NCBI GenBank assembly: GCA_049487715.1 | Contig: CP150577.1 | Span: 1-64,000 of the forward strand | From: Pycnococcus provasolii | Taxonomy: Eukaryota > Chlorophyta > Pseudoscourfieldiophyceae > Pseudoscourfieldiales | Length of the DNA: 64,000 nucleotides | Direction: 5' to 3' | Part shown: positions 29,899-40,409 of the stretch, in pieces | Layout: each line of letters starts with the position of its first letter | Numbering within the stretch: position 1 is the stretch's first letter | Program-made: the position numbers and the translations under genes | The notes under the pieces: model-generated | What the model saw: only the letters and a program-made list of their open reading frames with translations | The model's database searches: none | Told to the model about the DNA's origin: nothing

Positions 29899-31371
29899 AT
29901 GTTGCGGAGAAAACGTGTGCTGCCACTCGTATTGTTATATGCGACACTATCGTTATCACTGATGGTGAGCGCTCAGAGCAAGTCACGTCAAGCAGACTCT
30001 AGCGCAGTTCTTGACATGCTGAACTCACACGCACTCAAATTTCGCAGTAGCAGAAGCTCGCTACCATACTGTCCGACACAGCCAATGAATCCGTTTGCTA
30101 CAACAATTCGGCGCACCGTTGCAGGCTTTCGCCCAAAGGAAAAACTTCCAACAAAGTATAAGTTTGGGTGGCGAGCACAGTGTAAGGACGCATGGCGACA
30201 GAAGATCTCGGATAGACTCTACTTGAAAGGTCTAATCGACAGGTCAAATAGACGTATAACTAACCTTTGGCTTTGGCGCACGAATTCAAGATGTGACTCG
30301 GCAAAGTCTCTGCACCACGAAGTAATGAACACGTGCCGACAACCACGTCCATTTCGCCCTGCGACGGCACCTGTATCGCGCGTTGTTTATTTGAGTAAAG
30401 GACTAAGCACGAGCAGTGACATAATGAACGCCTGCGGTCCAACCGAATTTTATGAGGATGTTGATCTGATGCGCACTGATGGAATGTTGGAACGCCTTTA
30501 TTCCTGTCCTCTGGTTGTTCTCACCGCTTCGTTTGGAGCTCAAGATTTGCTTTTTCCGCCTTTAGGCTTAGAGGCGGAAAGCATGCTCAATACAGTATGC
30601 TTCGTAGCTTTCGTCGATGATGCCTCGGTCAAAATGTGGCGGCTAGATGACCCGCGCACGCCGGGCGTAGTTCCCCTTCACACGGAAGCTGGTGCAAGTG
30701 CGGATAGAAAGACTACTGCATACCAGGTGCGTCATTGGTCTGTGGTTCGATGGGCGAACGGCAATTCTGCAAGCCCGTTGCTCCGCGACCCGCGACGTCT
30801 AGCGCGCTTGGTGAAGACACTCGCTCACATAATCTTTCCGTGCGCGTTATACACAATATGGGTGGATACGAAATATCAATTACGCATGCATCCGCTGCTT
30901 TTGATCGACAAGTACATGTCTCAGAGCGGGAATGTATTGACTGAGCCGAAAATCCAATTAGTCGTAGGTAGACATCCTCAACGTGCCGGAATACTCTCAG
31001 AAATCCGTGCTCTAAAGGAAAAAGCACAATTACGTGATACGGTGAATCTCACCGCGCTGGATGAACAATATGCAACATATTCAGCTGAAGGAGTTGAACG
31101 AGACGGGCCAAGTGGGATGTCCGATACAGCATTGCTGATTCGATATGCTTCTGCGCTTGTGCAACGATTTGGATGTGCGTGGTATAATGAACTCAAGGTG
31201 TTTGACCATACGCGAGATCAGCCGAGCTTCCAATATCTTCTTCAAAAATGGTTTGAGGTGAGTGACAAAAATGCATCAGTGAGAATGATCAATCGATGCG
31301 AGTGGACCCGTTCATACATCGAACACGGTCATAACATTCGCCATGGCATAAGTACGAGAAGTAAGAAGTGA
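29899..31371 (+). CDS. DUF616 (TOD1/MUCI70-like) glycosyltransferase
   Basis: A 490-residue protein beginning with a signal peptide or anchor (RRKRVLPLVLLYATLSLSLM). The DUF616 pattern is present in order: LVVLTASFGAQDLLFPP, CFVAFVDDAS, YQVRHWSVV, then IIFPCALYTIWVDTKYQL followed by LLLIDKYM, and DQPSFQYLLQKW near the C-terminus. The short acidic DTK block is the presumed nucleotide-sugar site. Plant relatives act in the Golgi in polysaccharide synthesis; the donor and acceptor here are unknown. Single exon, ATG at 29899. It stands alone, about 240 bp after an R3 terminus, with normal codon use. Confidence 0.75.
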   Translation: MLRRKRVLPLVLLYATLSLSLMVSAQSKSRQADSSAVLDMLNSHALKFRSSRSSLPYCPTQPMNPFATTIRRTVAGFRPKEKLPTKYKFGWRAQCKDAWRQKISDRLYLKGLIDRSNRRITNLWLWRTNSRCDSAKSLHHEVMNTCRQPRPFRPATAPVSRVVYLSKGLSTSSDIMNACGPTEFYEDVDLMRTDGMLERLYSCPLVVLTASFGAQDLLFPPLGLEAESMLNTVCFVAFVDDASVKMWRLDDPRTPGVVPLHTEAGASADRKTTAYQVRHWSVVRWANGNSASPLLRDPRRLARLVKTLAHIIFPCALYTIWVDTKYQLRMHPLLLIDKYMSQSGNVLTEPKIQLVVGRHPQRAGILSEIRALKEKAQLRDTVNLTALDEQYATYSAEGVERDGPSGMSDTALLIRYASALVQRFGCAWYNELKVFDHTRDQPSFQYLLQKWFEVSDKNASVRMINRCEWTRSYIEHGHNIRHGISTRSKK

Positions 31372-32189
31372 TGAATTGAACAAAACATGCGAATGAGCAT
31401 GAGACACCAGTGATTGTTACACGTTATATATTAGACCACCCTTCGGTCCTTAACGGGTACCTCCCATCCCCATCGCGATTTGTCACTTCTCACAACAATA
31501 TTGACCTGAAGGGGATTCCCCCAACCGAGGGTGCACCAGGCGGCGTAGGTCATTCTTGATCCTCCCTCCTGGTACGCGCCGCCGCGCCGCTCGTGATCGC
31601 CGCGTCGATCACGGGCGCCAGGAGACGAATATCTCGTCCCGCCGTTCGCTCTACGCTCGGCGCTCGCCTCGCTTGGCATACCGGACATCAAGAATTTTCA
31701 GTCGCCGTCCATCGCTTTGGATTTCTCCGACTTCTGTTTTGGGTGCATCGCGGGAACCGCCGCCTCCGGGGTCACGGAAGTCCCCCTGGAGTTGGGACCG
31801 GGGTCCTCAAAAGAGAAAGAAAGAAAAAGAGAAACCAAAAGGGTTGGGGTTTAGTTCGTTTGTTCCGGCGCGTCGGAGTCCGGGGAGAGCTGCCGCGGGG
31901 GGGGGGGGGGGGGGGGGCTCCATCTGCACGTCGTCCTCGAGCACCAGCTGCGCTGCGGCCGTGGTGACGAGCGACTGGCACTTGTCTATGATTTCTAAGG
32001 ACAAGGTTGATTAATCGATGAACAATGAGTTTGATGAAACGAAGAGCGCTCTTTTAGTAGTTGCGGCCGCGAAGGTTTGACTTAAGGTCACCCGTGATAA
32101 ACCACGTTAACGTGTGACGACAAACGGAGTGACCTGATCCGGTGACGCTCCGCAGCATTTCCGGCTAGTTTATCTGCATCGGACCCACA
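31372..32189. other. Intergenic region with poly-G tract
   Basis: A run of about 20 G at 31899-31918 interrupts a possible reverse frame with LEIIDKCQSLVTTAAAQLVLE, which I cannot assign. No supported gene. Confidence 0.45.
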
Positions 32190-32340
32190 ATGATCGACTG
32201 GTCTTCGCGGCATCAGCCTTATGTCACTCTGCATTCCGGCGAAGCCGAAGTGGTCGCTGGCGCAGTTAGCGCACAATACGCTATGTATTGGATTCAATTC
32301 ACAGGCCAGGCATTCGAGCCTTCCCTGGTAAAAAGAAACC
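32190..32340 (+). mobile_element. Ty1/copia RNase H fragment
   Basis: The frame reads IDWSSRHQPYVTLHSGEAE followed by VVAGAVSAQYAMYW. This matches the copia RNase H block (xSWxSxxQ.xVxLSSxEAEYxA), with catalytic Glu in GEAE. It breaks off after about 50 codons. The antisense strand (32299..32574) reads LITQYDPDTDEYVVFYDD, a Tudor-like strand pattern of uncertain meaning. Confidence 0.65.
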
Positions 32341-32419
32341 AAAAGGGTCGTATGATCCGTCGTCGTAGAAAACAACGTATTCGTCGGTGTCGGGATCGTA
32401 TTGAGTGATGAGCGCATCG

Positions 32420-33545
32420 TCGTCTGGATATGCCTTGATTCGTGTGATCCGCATAACGCGGTTGCTGTTTGCCGTGCCTGCCAGCTTGAATAGCTTCTTT
32501 GCTGAGCTTGGGAAGAAGGTTGGGCCCTGTGGGGTCGTCACCCACACACACACACTACACACACACACACACAATTGATTCCGAATAATGGCGTTACATA
32601 AAAGGCTGAGGTGGCCTTAAGGGGCAAAGCACGGAACGGGGAAGATGCCACCAGAATCTGGGAACCTAATCCAAATGCAATCTGGGGCAATCAGGGGTTC
32701 CAGGGATGAGATCCCCGGGGGACCCTTACAAGTGTCAAACCCCTAGTGTCTTCACAGCCATTCTCAGCTATCAGCTGATGCATCTTATTTTCTTACTTTT
32801 ATCTACGCATGATCGCGTGTTTTTTGGCCAACTTTTTCCGATCATGGTTTTATTCGATCTCGGCGTGTCTTTTTCCCGATTTCCAATTCGGTTGATTTTT
32901 TCCCCGATCTCGATTTCTTTTCTTGATACTTCAAGTTTTTCTTAATAACAGTTACAGCGCGTTTTTTACTCGGTCTCACCCACGCTGGGGTGGTGTGTGC
33001 AACGCCCTGCTGGGGATACAGCTTAGTGTGGACCTTGTAAGGTGGGGGAAAAGAATCCCCTTCCCTGTCTTATCTTTTCCCTGTAACTAAAGACATCACT
33101 TCTTACCTTATCCTCTCGTGGCGCTCCCTTAAGGTGACGGTCCTTGAGGGAGGTACGTGTTAGTAAACCGTACGCCGTCACACCGACTGCGTGGCGGTAC
33201 TCTGCGTGTGCGGCAGGGTTGCCCGCGGCAGGCGCGTGCTCTCCTGCGGGTGTCTGCGTGTCGGTGTTGGCCGCAGCCGTAACCGCGGTTTTCTGGCTTG
33301 CGGTGGTCATGTGCGTGCACTTCGTGTGCGCGTCGCCACCCTTAAGGCTGGAGATCGAGAATGACTTGTCTGGGGGGTGCGAGCCCTGGTGTCCCGGTGC
33401 CCCAGCCTGGACTGCGGGGCGCTGGCCGCGTTCCCGCCTTGTGGAGCCGGGTCATTCTCGACTGCGTCTTGTGGAGGAGTCGGGTCGTGTGCGGTCCTCC
33501 CCAAGGACGAGTTTTCCCGAGCTCGCCCGGGAAAACTCGAACTCA
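32420..33545. other. Intergenic region, (CA)n tract, no gene recognised
   Basis: A short ACACAC microsatellite near 32545-32572, a T-rich block at 32780-32940 and a GC-rich stretch with hairpin ACGAGTTTTCCCGAGCTCGCCCGGGAAAACTCG near 33508. Frames on both strands look like shadows. Confidence 0.5.
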
Positions 33546-33650
33546 TATACCTGAAGAGAATGAGTAGAAAAGATAGAAAAAAAGTGTGTTACTCAACTTA
33601 GACAACTTGGGGCTGCGTCCCCTTTCCCTCTGGGGTCTCGCCTATTCAAC
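33546..33650 (-). repeat. R1 repeat, diverged and inverted
   Basis: From TACCTGAAGAGAATGAGTAG through GACAACTTGGGGCTGCGTCC to a truncated end near GTCTCGCC. The GTCGAG end is lost. Confidence 0.65.
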
Positions 33651-33905
33651 ACTACGAGTAGTAGTACCTCAGAATACGAACCAGGAGACGACAGGTATTA
33701 TGCCTGGAGGACATGCCATACGTGATGTCAATAGGCCTCGTGCTCTTCGCGCTACAATAGGCCTGGAGACTCATGAAAAGATGTGTCGTTTTTCCCTCCG
33801 CTTTCATGGCGGAATAGGGTTGATAACACACTTCTTTTTACCGTTGATTCTTCAGTCCATTGTCTTACTGCACGCAAATCTAAACAAATACTCTCCGCAA
33901 TGTTT

Positions 33906-35051
33906 TCACTTGATTTGTAAACCCCAATGCCTTGAACAAATATCATGGAATGCTATACTCGAAATCGTCCTTTTTTCACTCGAACTACTTTTCAGCACTC
34001 GCTCCCCGATATCGAAGAAGCACTCGCGTTGCCTGTTCCAAGGCATTCGCAAAACACTGTCTAAAAATTTTCTTTTGCCAGCGTTATAGTGTATTATTGC
34101 TGGAGTCCGATTCGTAAGTGTGTCACGAAAGACACCTCTCTCATCGTCAAACAAGGTTCGTTGCCACTTGCCGCGAAAGCGCGTTTGGATGAAACCGCTA
34201 TCACATACGAAAATGTCCGATGATACATCTACGGCAACGCGTTGGTCTCGAGCATAAAGATGCATTACTGCCATCCCATACTGATCTTGTCCAGCCGCAT
34301 CAATAATTGGAGGGAGCTTGGAAATCACACGTCGAAACTCAGCGGGACGGTACAAACTTTCCTCCCAACTCGAGATCTGGTTGAGGAAAAGTTCCATCAC
34401 TTCCGAAACGTCTTTGGCAAAGCCAACCCAGCTGCCACCGTTTAGATATCGTGAATATTCACCCAACGGAGACCTTGGGTAGTCCCGACAAGCTAACCCG
34501 CGAGCGTAGCGTTTGCGTTGCAAGGGATAACACTTGCCTTCTCCAGCGAAAAGAACTCGTCGCGGATATTTTGTGCGCAATACGTGAGCGACGTGGTTGA
34601 CATCAAGCGGACTTTGAATTAGAACGTCAAATGCATCAACCATGAACAGGATGGTATCAGGGTGAAGAGATTTGGCAAGGTGGTATGCTTCTAAAACCTT
34701 TTCCTTGTACCCTCTGAAAGGAATGTTTGAGTTCCAACCAATTAAGCGGTGTTCCAACCCGGAGTTGCGTAGCGCGGATTCAAGGTGATGACATAGCAAC
34801 TGAACTGTGCCGTTTGCTTTCAACATGGATTTTCTAATTTCTGGTCTTAACCAAACGTAATTTGCAAGGACAGCCCGTTTTTCCGTATTGGTCACCTCAG
34901 GAACCTTTCCGCAAACTTCTGGTTCTTTACACGTATCCAGACATGAGCTTTGGCTTGGCAATATATTCAGGCTAGAAGTCATACTTGTAATGGTCGTGGC
35001 AAAAAAAAAGCACACTCTTAGTAGTTGGCACACCCTTAGCGTTTGTGTCAT
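33906..35051 (-). CDS. Procollagen-lysine glycosyltransferase-like (PLOD GT domain)
   Basis: A 381-residue enzyme with an N-terminal signal or anchor segment (LRVCQLLRVCFFFATTITSM), ATG at 35051. It matches the glycosyltransferase domain of PLOD/LH3: GYKEKVLEAYHLAKSLHPD, then TILFMVDAFDVLIQSP with the DxxD metal site, RRVLFAGEGKCYP, SRYLNGGSWVGFAKDV, AAGQDQYGMAVMHLYA, and TPAIIHYNAGK. In LH3 this domain glucosylates galactosyl-hydroxylysine; no hydroxylase domain is fused here. Single exon. The acceptor is unknown, and related viral and algal proteins act on other glycans. Confidence 0.8.
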   Translation of the reverse strand: MTQTLRVCQLLRVCFFFATTITSMTSSLNILPSQSSCLDTCKEPEVCGKVPEVTNTEKRAVLANYVWLRPEIRKSMLKANGTVQLLCHHLESALRNSGLEHRLIGWNSNIPFRGYKEKVLEAYHLAKSLHPDTILFMVDAFDVLIQSPLDVNHVAHVLRTKYPRRVLFAGEGKCYPLQRKRYARGLACRDYPRSPLGEYSRYLNGGSWVGFAKDVSEVMELFLNQISSWEESLYRPAEFRRVISKLPPIIDAAGQDQYGMAVMHLYARDQRVAVDVSSDIFVCDSGFIQTRFRGKWQRTLFDDERGVFRDTLTNRTPAIIHYNAGKRKFLDSVLRMPWNRQRECFFDIGERVLKSSSSEKRTISSIAFHDICSRHWGLQIK

Positions 35052-35158
35052 AGTCACAAGTATGACACAATGAGTTTGTTGTATGAGTTTTTAAGCCTGT
35101 TTTTGTATGAATTCGCGATAGCAACTGTCAAGAGAGGCGAAAAGGAAACCGTTCCCCT
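35052..35158. other. Short spacer
   Basis: Separates the PLOD-type gene from the tandem-repeat block. A small inverted repeat, ACTTGTGACTATGACACAAACG / TCACAAGTATGACACAATG, lies at the gene's 5' end. Confidence 0.4.
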
Positions 35159-35612
35159 ATTCTGAAACCCCTTGGGGTGGAAGCTCTTGCATCTCCTAAT
35201 TGCGCCTCATAACGGAGATTTTGGTCGGAGGATGAGGCGCCTCATAACGGAGATTTTGGTCGGAGGAGGGGCGCCTCATAACGGAGATTTAGGTCGAAGA
35301 AAGAATGGAACATCCCCCCTTTTTTTGAATCCCGTTGGGCGATTGACAGATCATCGGATGCATTGGCAACCTTTTTTTTGATCGGGGCTCCAGGTCGGAG
35401 GGAGGTGGGCAAATTTTGTTGGTCGGCGCCAAGGTCGGGAGGCGTTGCCGCTCATCGCGCCTTTGTTGCGATGGGTGAATTCGCAGTTCGGTGGGATGGG
35501 TGGTGTAGTCGAGGAGGGGGAATGTCTCTAAAAATGGGGGTTTCAGCTCTAGGCCCCCCCCGGCCACCTTATTCTGAAACCCCTTGGGGTGGAAGCTCTT
35601 GCATCTCCTAAT
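35159..35612 (+). repeat. 43-bp direct repeats flanking a tandem-repeat block
   Basis: ATTCTGAAACCCCTTGGGG plus GTGGAAGCTCTTGCATCTCC occurs at 35159 and again at 35570. Between them are three tandem copies of GCCTCATAACGGAGATTT plus GGTCGGAGG, then related single copies. Two direct repeats around a 370-bp body suggest a small mobile element or unequal exchange. Confidence 0.7.
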
Positions 35613-35732
35613 TATTTTCATGCTGATGTCGAAGTGTATCACAACACACACGTCCTCAATGAAAAAGTTCTTTCTCCTCAGTAGCACATGTGCAAAGTCG
35701 ATCGTGCGGTGCAGATTGACTGACGCGCTCAA

Positions 35733-35780
35733 CTGGCGGCGCGCTGGCGGCGCGCTGGCGGCGCGCTGGCGGCGCGCGCT
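35733..35780. repeat. CTGGCGGCGCG tandem repeat
   Basis: Four to five copies of an 11-bp GC-rich unit. The following gene-free stretch to 36161 holds a purine-rich tract (GGAGGGAAGGG, G run at 35989-36001) and direct repeats of CAAAACCCGCTC. Confidence 0.7.
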
Positions 35781-36161
35781 TTCTTTTCACCTTCTTTGTA
35801 ACATCATTCTTGACTCTTACTTACTTTCATACGACCAACCAATGGCGTCTGAGGGTGACACCGGTGCCGGGGGCACACTACAAGAACAACAACAACACAC
35901 ACCAACAACAGGAGTGGGTGCGTTCCATTAGGAGGTCGGAGGAGAAGGGGGGAGGGGAAGGGAGGGAGAAGGAGGGAGGAAGGGAGGGGGGGGGGGGGGG
36001 GACGGTTTTTTTGGTTCCTCCAAAACCCGCTCAACCTGCTCAAAACCCGCTCGAAATCCGCTCGAAATATTCTGAGCGGGTTTTGAGCGGATTCCGGGTG
36101 TTCCCCACTAGCTAGGGTAATTTTTATAATAACAACAGGTCATAACAACGCGACGCCCAAT

Positions 36162-37127
36162 ATGAATTTCGAACGAATAACCTGCGAAAGTTGTTTGAGC
36201 GATACGTGTTGGAAGCAGCAAGGATCAACATCAAAAATAGAGTTTGAGAGAAACTGGTACATTGTAGGAGTTATCGTGGCGTACGCAGCATGTAACAGTC
36301 AGATGTTAATATTGAATAAGTTGTGCTTGACTCACATACCAATGCCAAATTTTGTACTTTTCTGTCAGCTGTCGTTCAACGCGTTTGCAATAGCAATTAT
36401 GAACGCTTTTGGTATGGTGAAGTCAGACAAGCTGGATCTTGAGAAAGCTTGGTATTTCTCACCTGTTGTGTTACTGTTCGTCGGCACTCTCTTTTCTAAT
36501 TTAAAGGCGATACAACTTGTTCCTGTAGATACCTTTATCTGTGTGCGAAGCTCTACCCCAATTGCTGTTGCGCTATTGGAATGTTTGTTTCTTGGCCGCG
36601 CGTTTCCGTCTATGCGTTCGTGTACGGGACTTTTACTGATTGTGGTTGGAGTCCTTCTCTACGTCAAGGCTGACGTGTGGTTCGATGCTACTGGGTATCT
36701 ATGGCTTGGCATATGGTACGTACTCGCCACAGTCGAAATGATATGGGTCAAGCACATAGTCAATACGTTGCCGATGACGATGTGGGGACGATGTTACTAT
36801 CAAAATGCACTTTCAATCCCGTTTACGCTTGTCCTAGGAGCGTTGTTTGGAGAGACACATAAGTTCACTGAGCAGGCATGGGATACGTACGCGATCGTTT
36901 GGCTTGTGGCTTCGTGTATTGCAGCTGTGGGTATAAGCTACATGAGCTTTCTCTTGCGCGACCTTGTATCTGCAACCTCATTTAGCGTCATCGGAAATGT
37001 ATGCAAAATCGCAACAATTGGGGTGAATTACGCAATATGGGACATACACGCTACTCTATACGGTGTAGCGTCTCTTTCGCTATCATTATCTGGATGTGCT
37101 ATTTATCAACAAGCACCTTTGCGTTGA
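36162..37127 (+). CDS. Nucleotide-sugar transporter (GDP-mannose transporter/TPT-like)
   Basis: A 321-residue multi-pass membrane protein of the drug/metabolite transporter superfamily, with about nine to ten hydrophobic segments. Features are YAACNSQMLILNKLCLTHIP in the first helix, VGTLFSNLKAIQLVPVDTFI in the middle, RSSTPIAVALLECLFLGR, a VGVLLYVKAD helix, and a C-terminal ISYMSFLLRDLVSATSFSVI repeat. The C-terminal GNxxK-type block (GNVCKIATIGVNYAIW) resembles Golgi GDP-sugar transporters. It would exchange a nucleotide sugar from cytosol to Golgi lumen, feeding the glycosyltransferases around it. If ColD-like chemistry is GDP-linked, this transporter fits that donor; the sugar is inferred. 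Single exon, ATG at 36162. Confidence 0.78.
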   Translation: MNFERITCESCLSDTCWKQQGSTSKIEFERNWYIVGVIVAYAACNSQMLILNKLCLTHIPMPNFVLFCQLSFNAFAIAIMNAFGMVKSDKLDLEKAWYFSPVVLLFVGTLFSNLKAIQLVPVDTFICVRSSTPIAVALLECLFLGRAFPSMRSCTGLLLIVVGVLLYVKADVWFDATGYLWLGIWYVLATVEMIWVKHIVNTLPMTMWGRCYYQNALSIPFTLVLGALFGETHKFTEQAWDTYAIVWLVASCIAAVGISYMSFLLRDLVSATSFSVIGNVCKIATIGVNYAIWDIHATLYGVASLSLSLSGCAIYQQAPLR

Positions 37128-37690
37128 ACTACTAGAACAAATGGTTCTGACACGAGAACGCGCACAAGCTTGGTTGGCTTATCACTTGGTACGGTACACG
37201 TGCTCCTAGTCTTGCACATACATGTTATTTACATGTCTGTTTACATAATCTGCGTACAGTATGGGGGGAAAACTAAAAACTAAAAACTATGGCGTCTCGC
37301 CTGAAGTTAATGTCAACATGAGATGGCAGCCAAAACCTCTTGCTCAGGGCGTCGGTGGGTCCCTTGAGGGTGTCTCCACGCTTTCTCGGGGCGACTATAG
37401 AAAGCGTCCACGCGACGGAGCTCCGCGCGACGACGACGCGTGCAAGGCGCGCGCGCGACGCGTACGACGACGGCACCTTGCGCAGCGCAAGGCGACTTTG
37501 CGCACGACGCGAGCGTTTGCAAGGTGCGCGGCGCGCTCGTCCGACGACGACGCGATCTTATATGTTTGCCTTCTCTTACTGTGTGTCTACTCTTCTTTTC
37601 TTTCGTCTCCGAAAGTTTTTCTACCCTTTGAATCTTATTGTCTCTTTACACTTGGATTGAATACGAGGTTTTTGGACGAAGCCCAAAAAA
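37128..37690. other. Intergenic region, GC-skewed CGACG-rich block
   Basis: 37390..37555 is rich in GCGCGACGACGACGCG-like motifs, similar in composition to the end of the GT61 gene near 4330-4430. No supported frame. Confidence 0.45.
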
Positions 37691-38450
37691 TTATGTTTTT
37701 GCGCAACGTGTAACCAGGTGGTGAGACTTGGCTCGTTGGAAAGCCCTTGCTCTGACACTGTGTTTAGAGTGGTCATTTGCACATTTTCGACGTCTCACGG
37801 CGAAGCTATGGTCGTTGAAGTAAGTGCACTCAGCTGATCTATAAAGCGGCGATAACTTACGACAGAACACCTCGAGTGCGTATATGCTGTTTTCCACAAC
37901 TCCCAAGTCGCAACTTGCTTTTAGCTCGGCAAAATGCGCTTCGCTGTCCAGGTTGTAGGCCAGTTCTTCTAGGACCTTACACCCTCTCTTAATGAATTGA
38001 GTAGAGTCCTCCGGGTTGAGAAGTAGGTCGTCCACGGTGAACGATCCATTGTCATGAAACTGTTTGAGTGCCTCAACGGGAGCAGCACCACCACCAACAA
38101 CAACCACTACCATGATCATTCGCAATGCGATCATAAAATCGAGCTCATTGACCCCAACAAGATTCATTATCTGTGATGGGTTATCCAGCAGTTTAGCACG
38201 GGTAGATGAGTTGCGGTGAAACGTGCTGGAGTCCAGAGATGCATCGTCCGAGTAGAGGTCATCATAGTATGGTGATGGAGGTGATCCTCCTCCTCCTCCT
38301 TCTGAAGGTCCACGAAAGTCACGTCCTCCTGGGCGCTGGTTGGTGCGTTGGTATTGCGTGCCAGCAACGTCCGGGGAGTTCGAACGGATGCCCCATCCGA
38401 CACGAGGGCCGAAGCCAGGAGTAGGCCGAGTAGGGGGAACTGTGAGGGAT
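37691..38450 (-). mobile_element. Gag-like retroelement fragment
   Basis: The reverse frame is open well before the ATG at 38167. From about 38443 it reads a Pro/Gly/Arg-rich segment (PPTRPTPGFGPRVGWGIRS, GGRDFRGPSEGGGGG), then YYDDLYSDDASLDSSTFH, then a helical part LLDNPSQIMNLVGVNELDFM to LEELAYNLDSEAHFAELKAS. There is no enzyme motif. The 5' end is cut by an R1 copy at 38451. The arrangement of disordered RG-rich head and helical body fits a gag-type structural protein, but I cannot assign a family. Confidence 0.4.
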
Positions 38451-38589
38451 GTCGAGATTATACCTTATATGCCTTGTGGGGAACCGTTGTTGAGGACTCG
38501 GGATCCCAGAGGGATAAGGGGGCGCGGCCCCTGGTTGTCTAAGTTGTAAGACCACTCTTTTTCTTTTCTTTTCTACTTATTCTCTTCAG
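38451..38589 (+). repeat. R1 repeat
   Basis: Complete 139-bp copy, GTCGAGATTATACC to TATTCTCTTCAG, inserted at the 5' end of the gag-like frame and followed by RB. Confidence 0.88.
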
Positions 38590-38890
38590 GTTATGAGCCT
38601 CAAGTTGTGAAACAGCTACGCTACCTTAAGTCAGCCTACGAAACTTCACAGTCTTTGAGTACACTTACTTGGCCGTCGAATACACTTTACAGTTTTCAAA
38701 TATCTTGACCACAGAAAAAACGCGAAGCGAAACTGCGTAGTGGAAAACAGCTCTCGACCTATCTTCCCGTTGTGGAAGGTGGTCAGACCACTTCGAGCAA
38801 CCTTATCCTGGCAAGATACGGTTATCCAAACCGAACATCTTGAACTGCTGAACTTCAAAAAGTTATTCTGCGCAGTTTCCGGCCGTTTTT
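38590..38890 (+). repeat. RB repeat
   Basis: Direct copy of the repeat found inverted at 20756..21029, starting GTTATGAGCCTCAAGTTGTG. The gap from 38891 to 39912 contains only unassigned sequence, including a direct repeat of GTTCAGTGCC near 39760-39850. Confidence 0.75.
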
Positions 38891-39912
38891 GGTTTGGTCA
38901 ACCTTGCTACTATTTTCAACCGTTCACATACGCCTCATAAGACGCCATACCTGAGCTGGCGGCGCCGACGGGGACTTTTTTGTTAAGGATCGTCGGAAGG
39001 ACATCGACACTGGATCCACTTCACGTGCGACGGCACACGTTTCACCAGAGCGTACGCACTGAAAAAGAAATCCGATAGCGGGGTTTGAGCTCTGGCCTGC
39101 CGGTGCGTAAATCTAGCGTTTGAGGAGCTCTTGAGATAAGGAGATCAGCGCGACTGTTCCTTAACGGTGACTTGGGGGATCCGTCTTTGGTTGGGTTTCT
39201 GGGATTTAAATCATGGGCATGAAAGTTAGATGAGGGGGGCTTGGCCTGGCTAAGCCGTATGGTGGGAAGGTTAGTTTTTGTAAACACCCGGCCCTCCCTC
39301 CCAGGTGCCGCCTCCTTGCGAGGTGCCCGAAAGGGCGTCAACTGGACAGACTGGCGATTTAGCAGCTGACCGTTGATGGCATCGGAGGCGGGGGTATCGA
39401 GTTTTTGGCATTCAACACCCAGTGCTCTTCTTTCTCAGGGGCTACTCAAACTATCGAAAGGGCTAAGTTTTTCCAGTTCCATAGAACCAAAGATCACTGA
39501 AATCCGACAAGTTATCACAAAGTTACACCCCGTTGAGTACCCGACTTAACTTTCGCCGGACCCTGTACTTTCTGACCTCAGTAACCTTCATTCTTACCTT
39601 TCACATACTTTCACATACAACTCTTCACGGTCGCCATAGCTGGCGCCTATACTTATATTTTCAGTACGCGGCACAAGTTATCCTGTAGTTGTCCAGCTTG
39701 CTCTAGGAACATAGACGCAAAGCGCCATCCTTGCTTGTTGTGTGCAGCACAACAAGCAACATGTTCAGTGCCTGTTCAGTGCCATTTTGTTTCATCATGT
39801 TGAACAAACGCACAACAACAACCACAAACGAATGGCACCATGTTCAGTGCCACATTGAACTGTTGTGTACATCAGGGCAATGTGTCGACCGAATTGATAC
39901 GCTGTTCTCGCG

Positions 39913-40263
39913 ATGTTCGACGACACTGTTCCCCAAAACCCGTCGCTTTCAGCTAAAAGGGATTTCTTTGATGTATCGTCGCCGAATGGTCCTGATGAGC
40001 ACGATCCTATGAAGCAACAATACCGCCGCGCCGTGAGAATGGAGAACATACGCACGGAGCGAGAGAAACTAGCTGAACTTGAAAAGGAGAACAAGGACAG
40101 GGAGAACATGCTTTTCAAAACGAATTTGAAGCGCGCTGGGAAGGGTAATGCCCCGCTTAAGCTATCGGAGGTCATGAATGGTCAGCCAGCGCTACCTTCC
40201 GTCGCTCCCGCTCCCGCCGTAGCTTACCACAAACAGTCGTATAGATCGTTATACGTTGTGTAA
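39913..40263 (+). CDS. Small coiled-coil hypothetical protein
   Basis: 116 residues, ATG at 39913. The middle (MKQQYRRAVRMENIRTEREK, then LAELEKENKDRENML) is a strong coiled coil; the end is Pro/Ala-rich (LPSVAPAPAVAYHKQ). The frame is clean and has a good ATG, but I recognise no family. It could be a host gene or a small retroelement protein. It is convergent with the second GT90 gene. Confidence 0.4.
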   Translation: MFDDTVPQNPSLSAKRDFFDVSSPNGPDEHDPMKQQYRRAVRMENIRTEREKLAELEKENKDRENMLFKTNLKRAGKGNAPLKLSEVMNGQPALPSVAPAPAVAYHKQSYRSLYVV

Positions 40264-40409
40264 CACTTGTCCACTTGTCATTATCGTTACTTAAAACTGC
40301 CTCCCCAGCTTCATCCGGGCTCTTCCAACTATCAGCTTCTTCAGTCCACCTTCGATCTTATTCGTCGAACCATGATCTCAACGGTCGTAGATACGATGAC
40401 AAAATCCCA

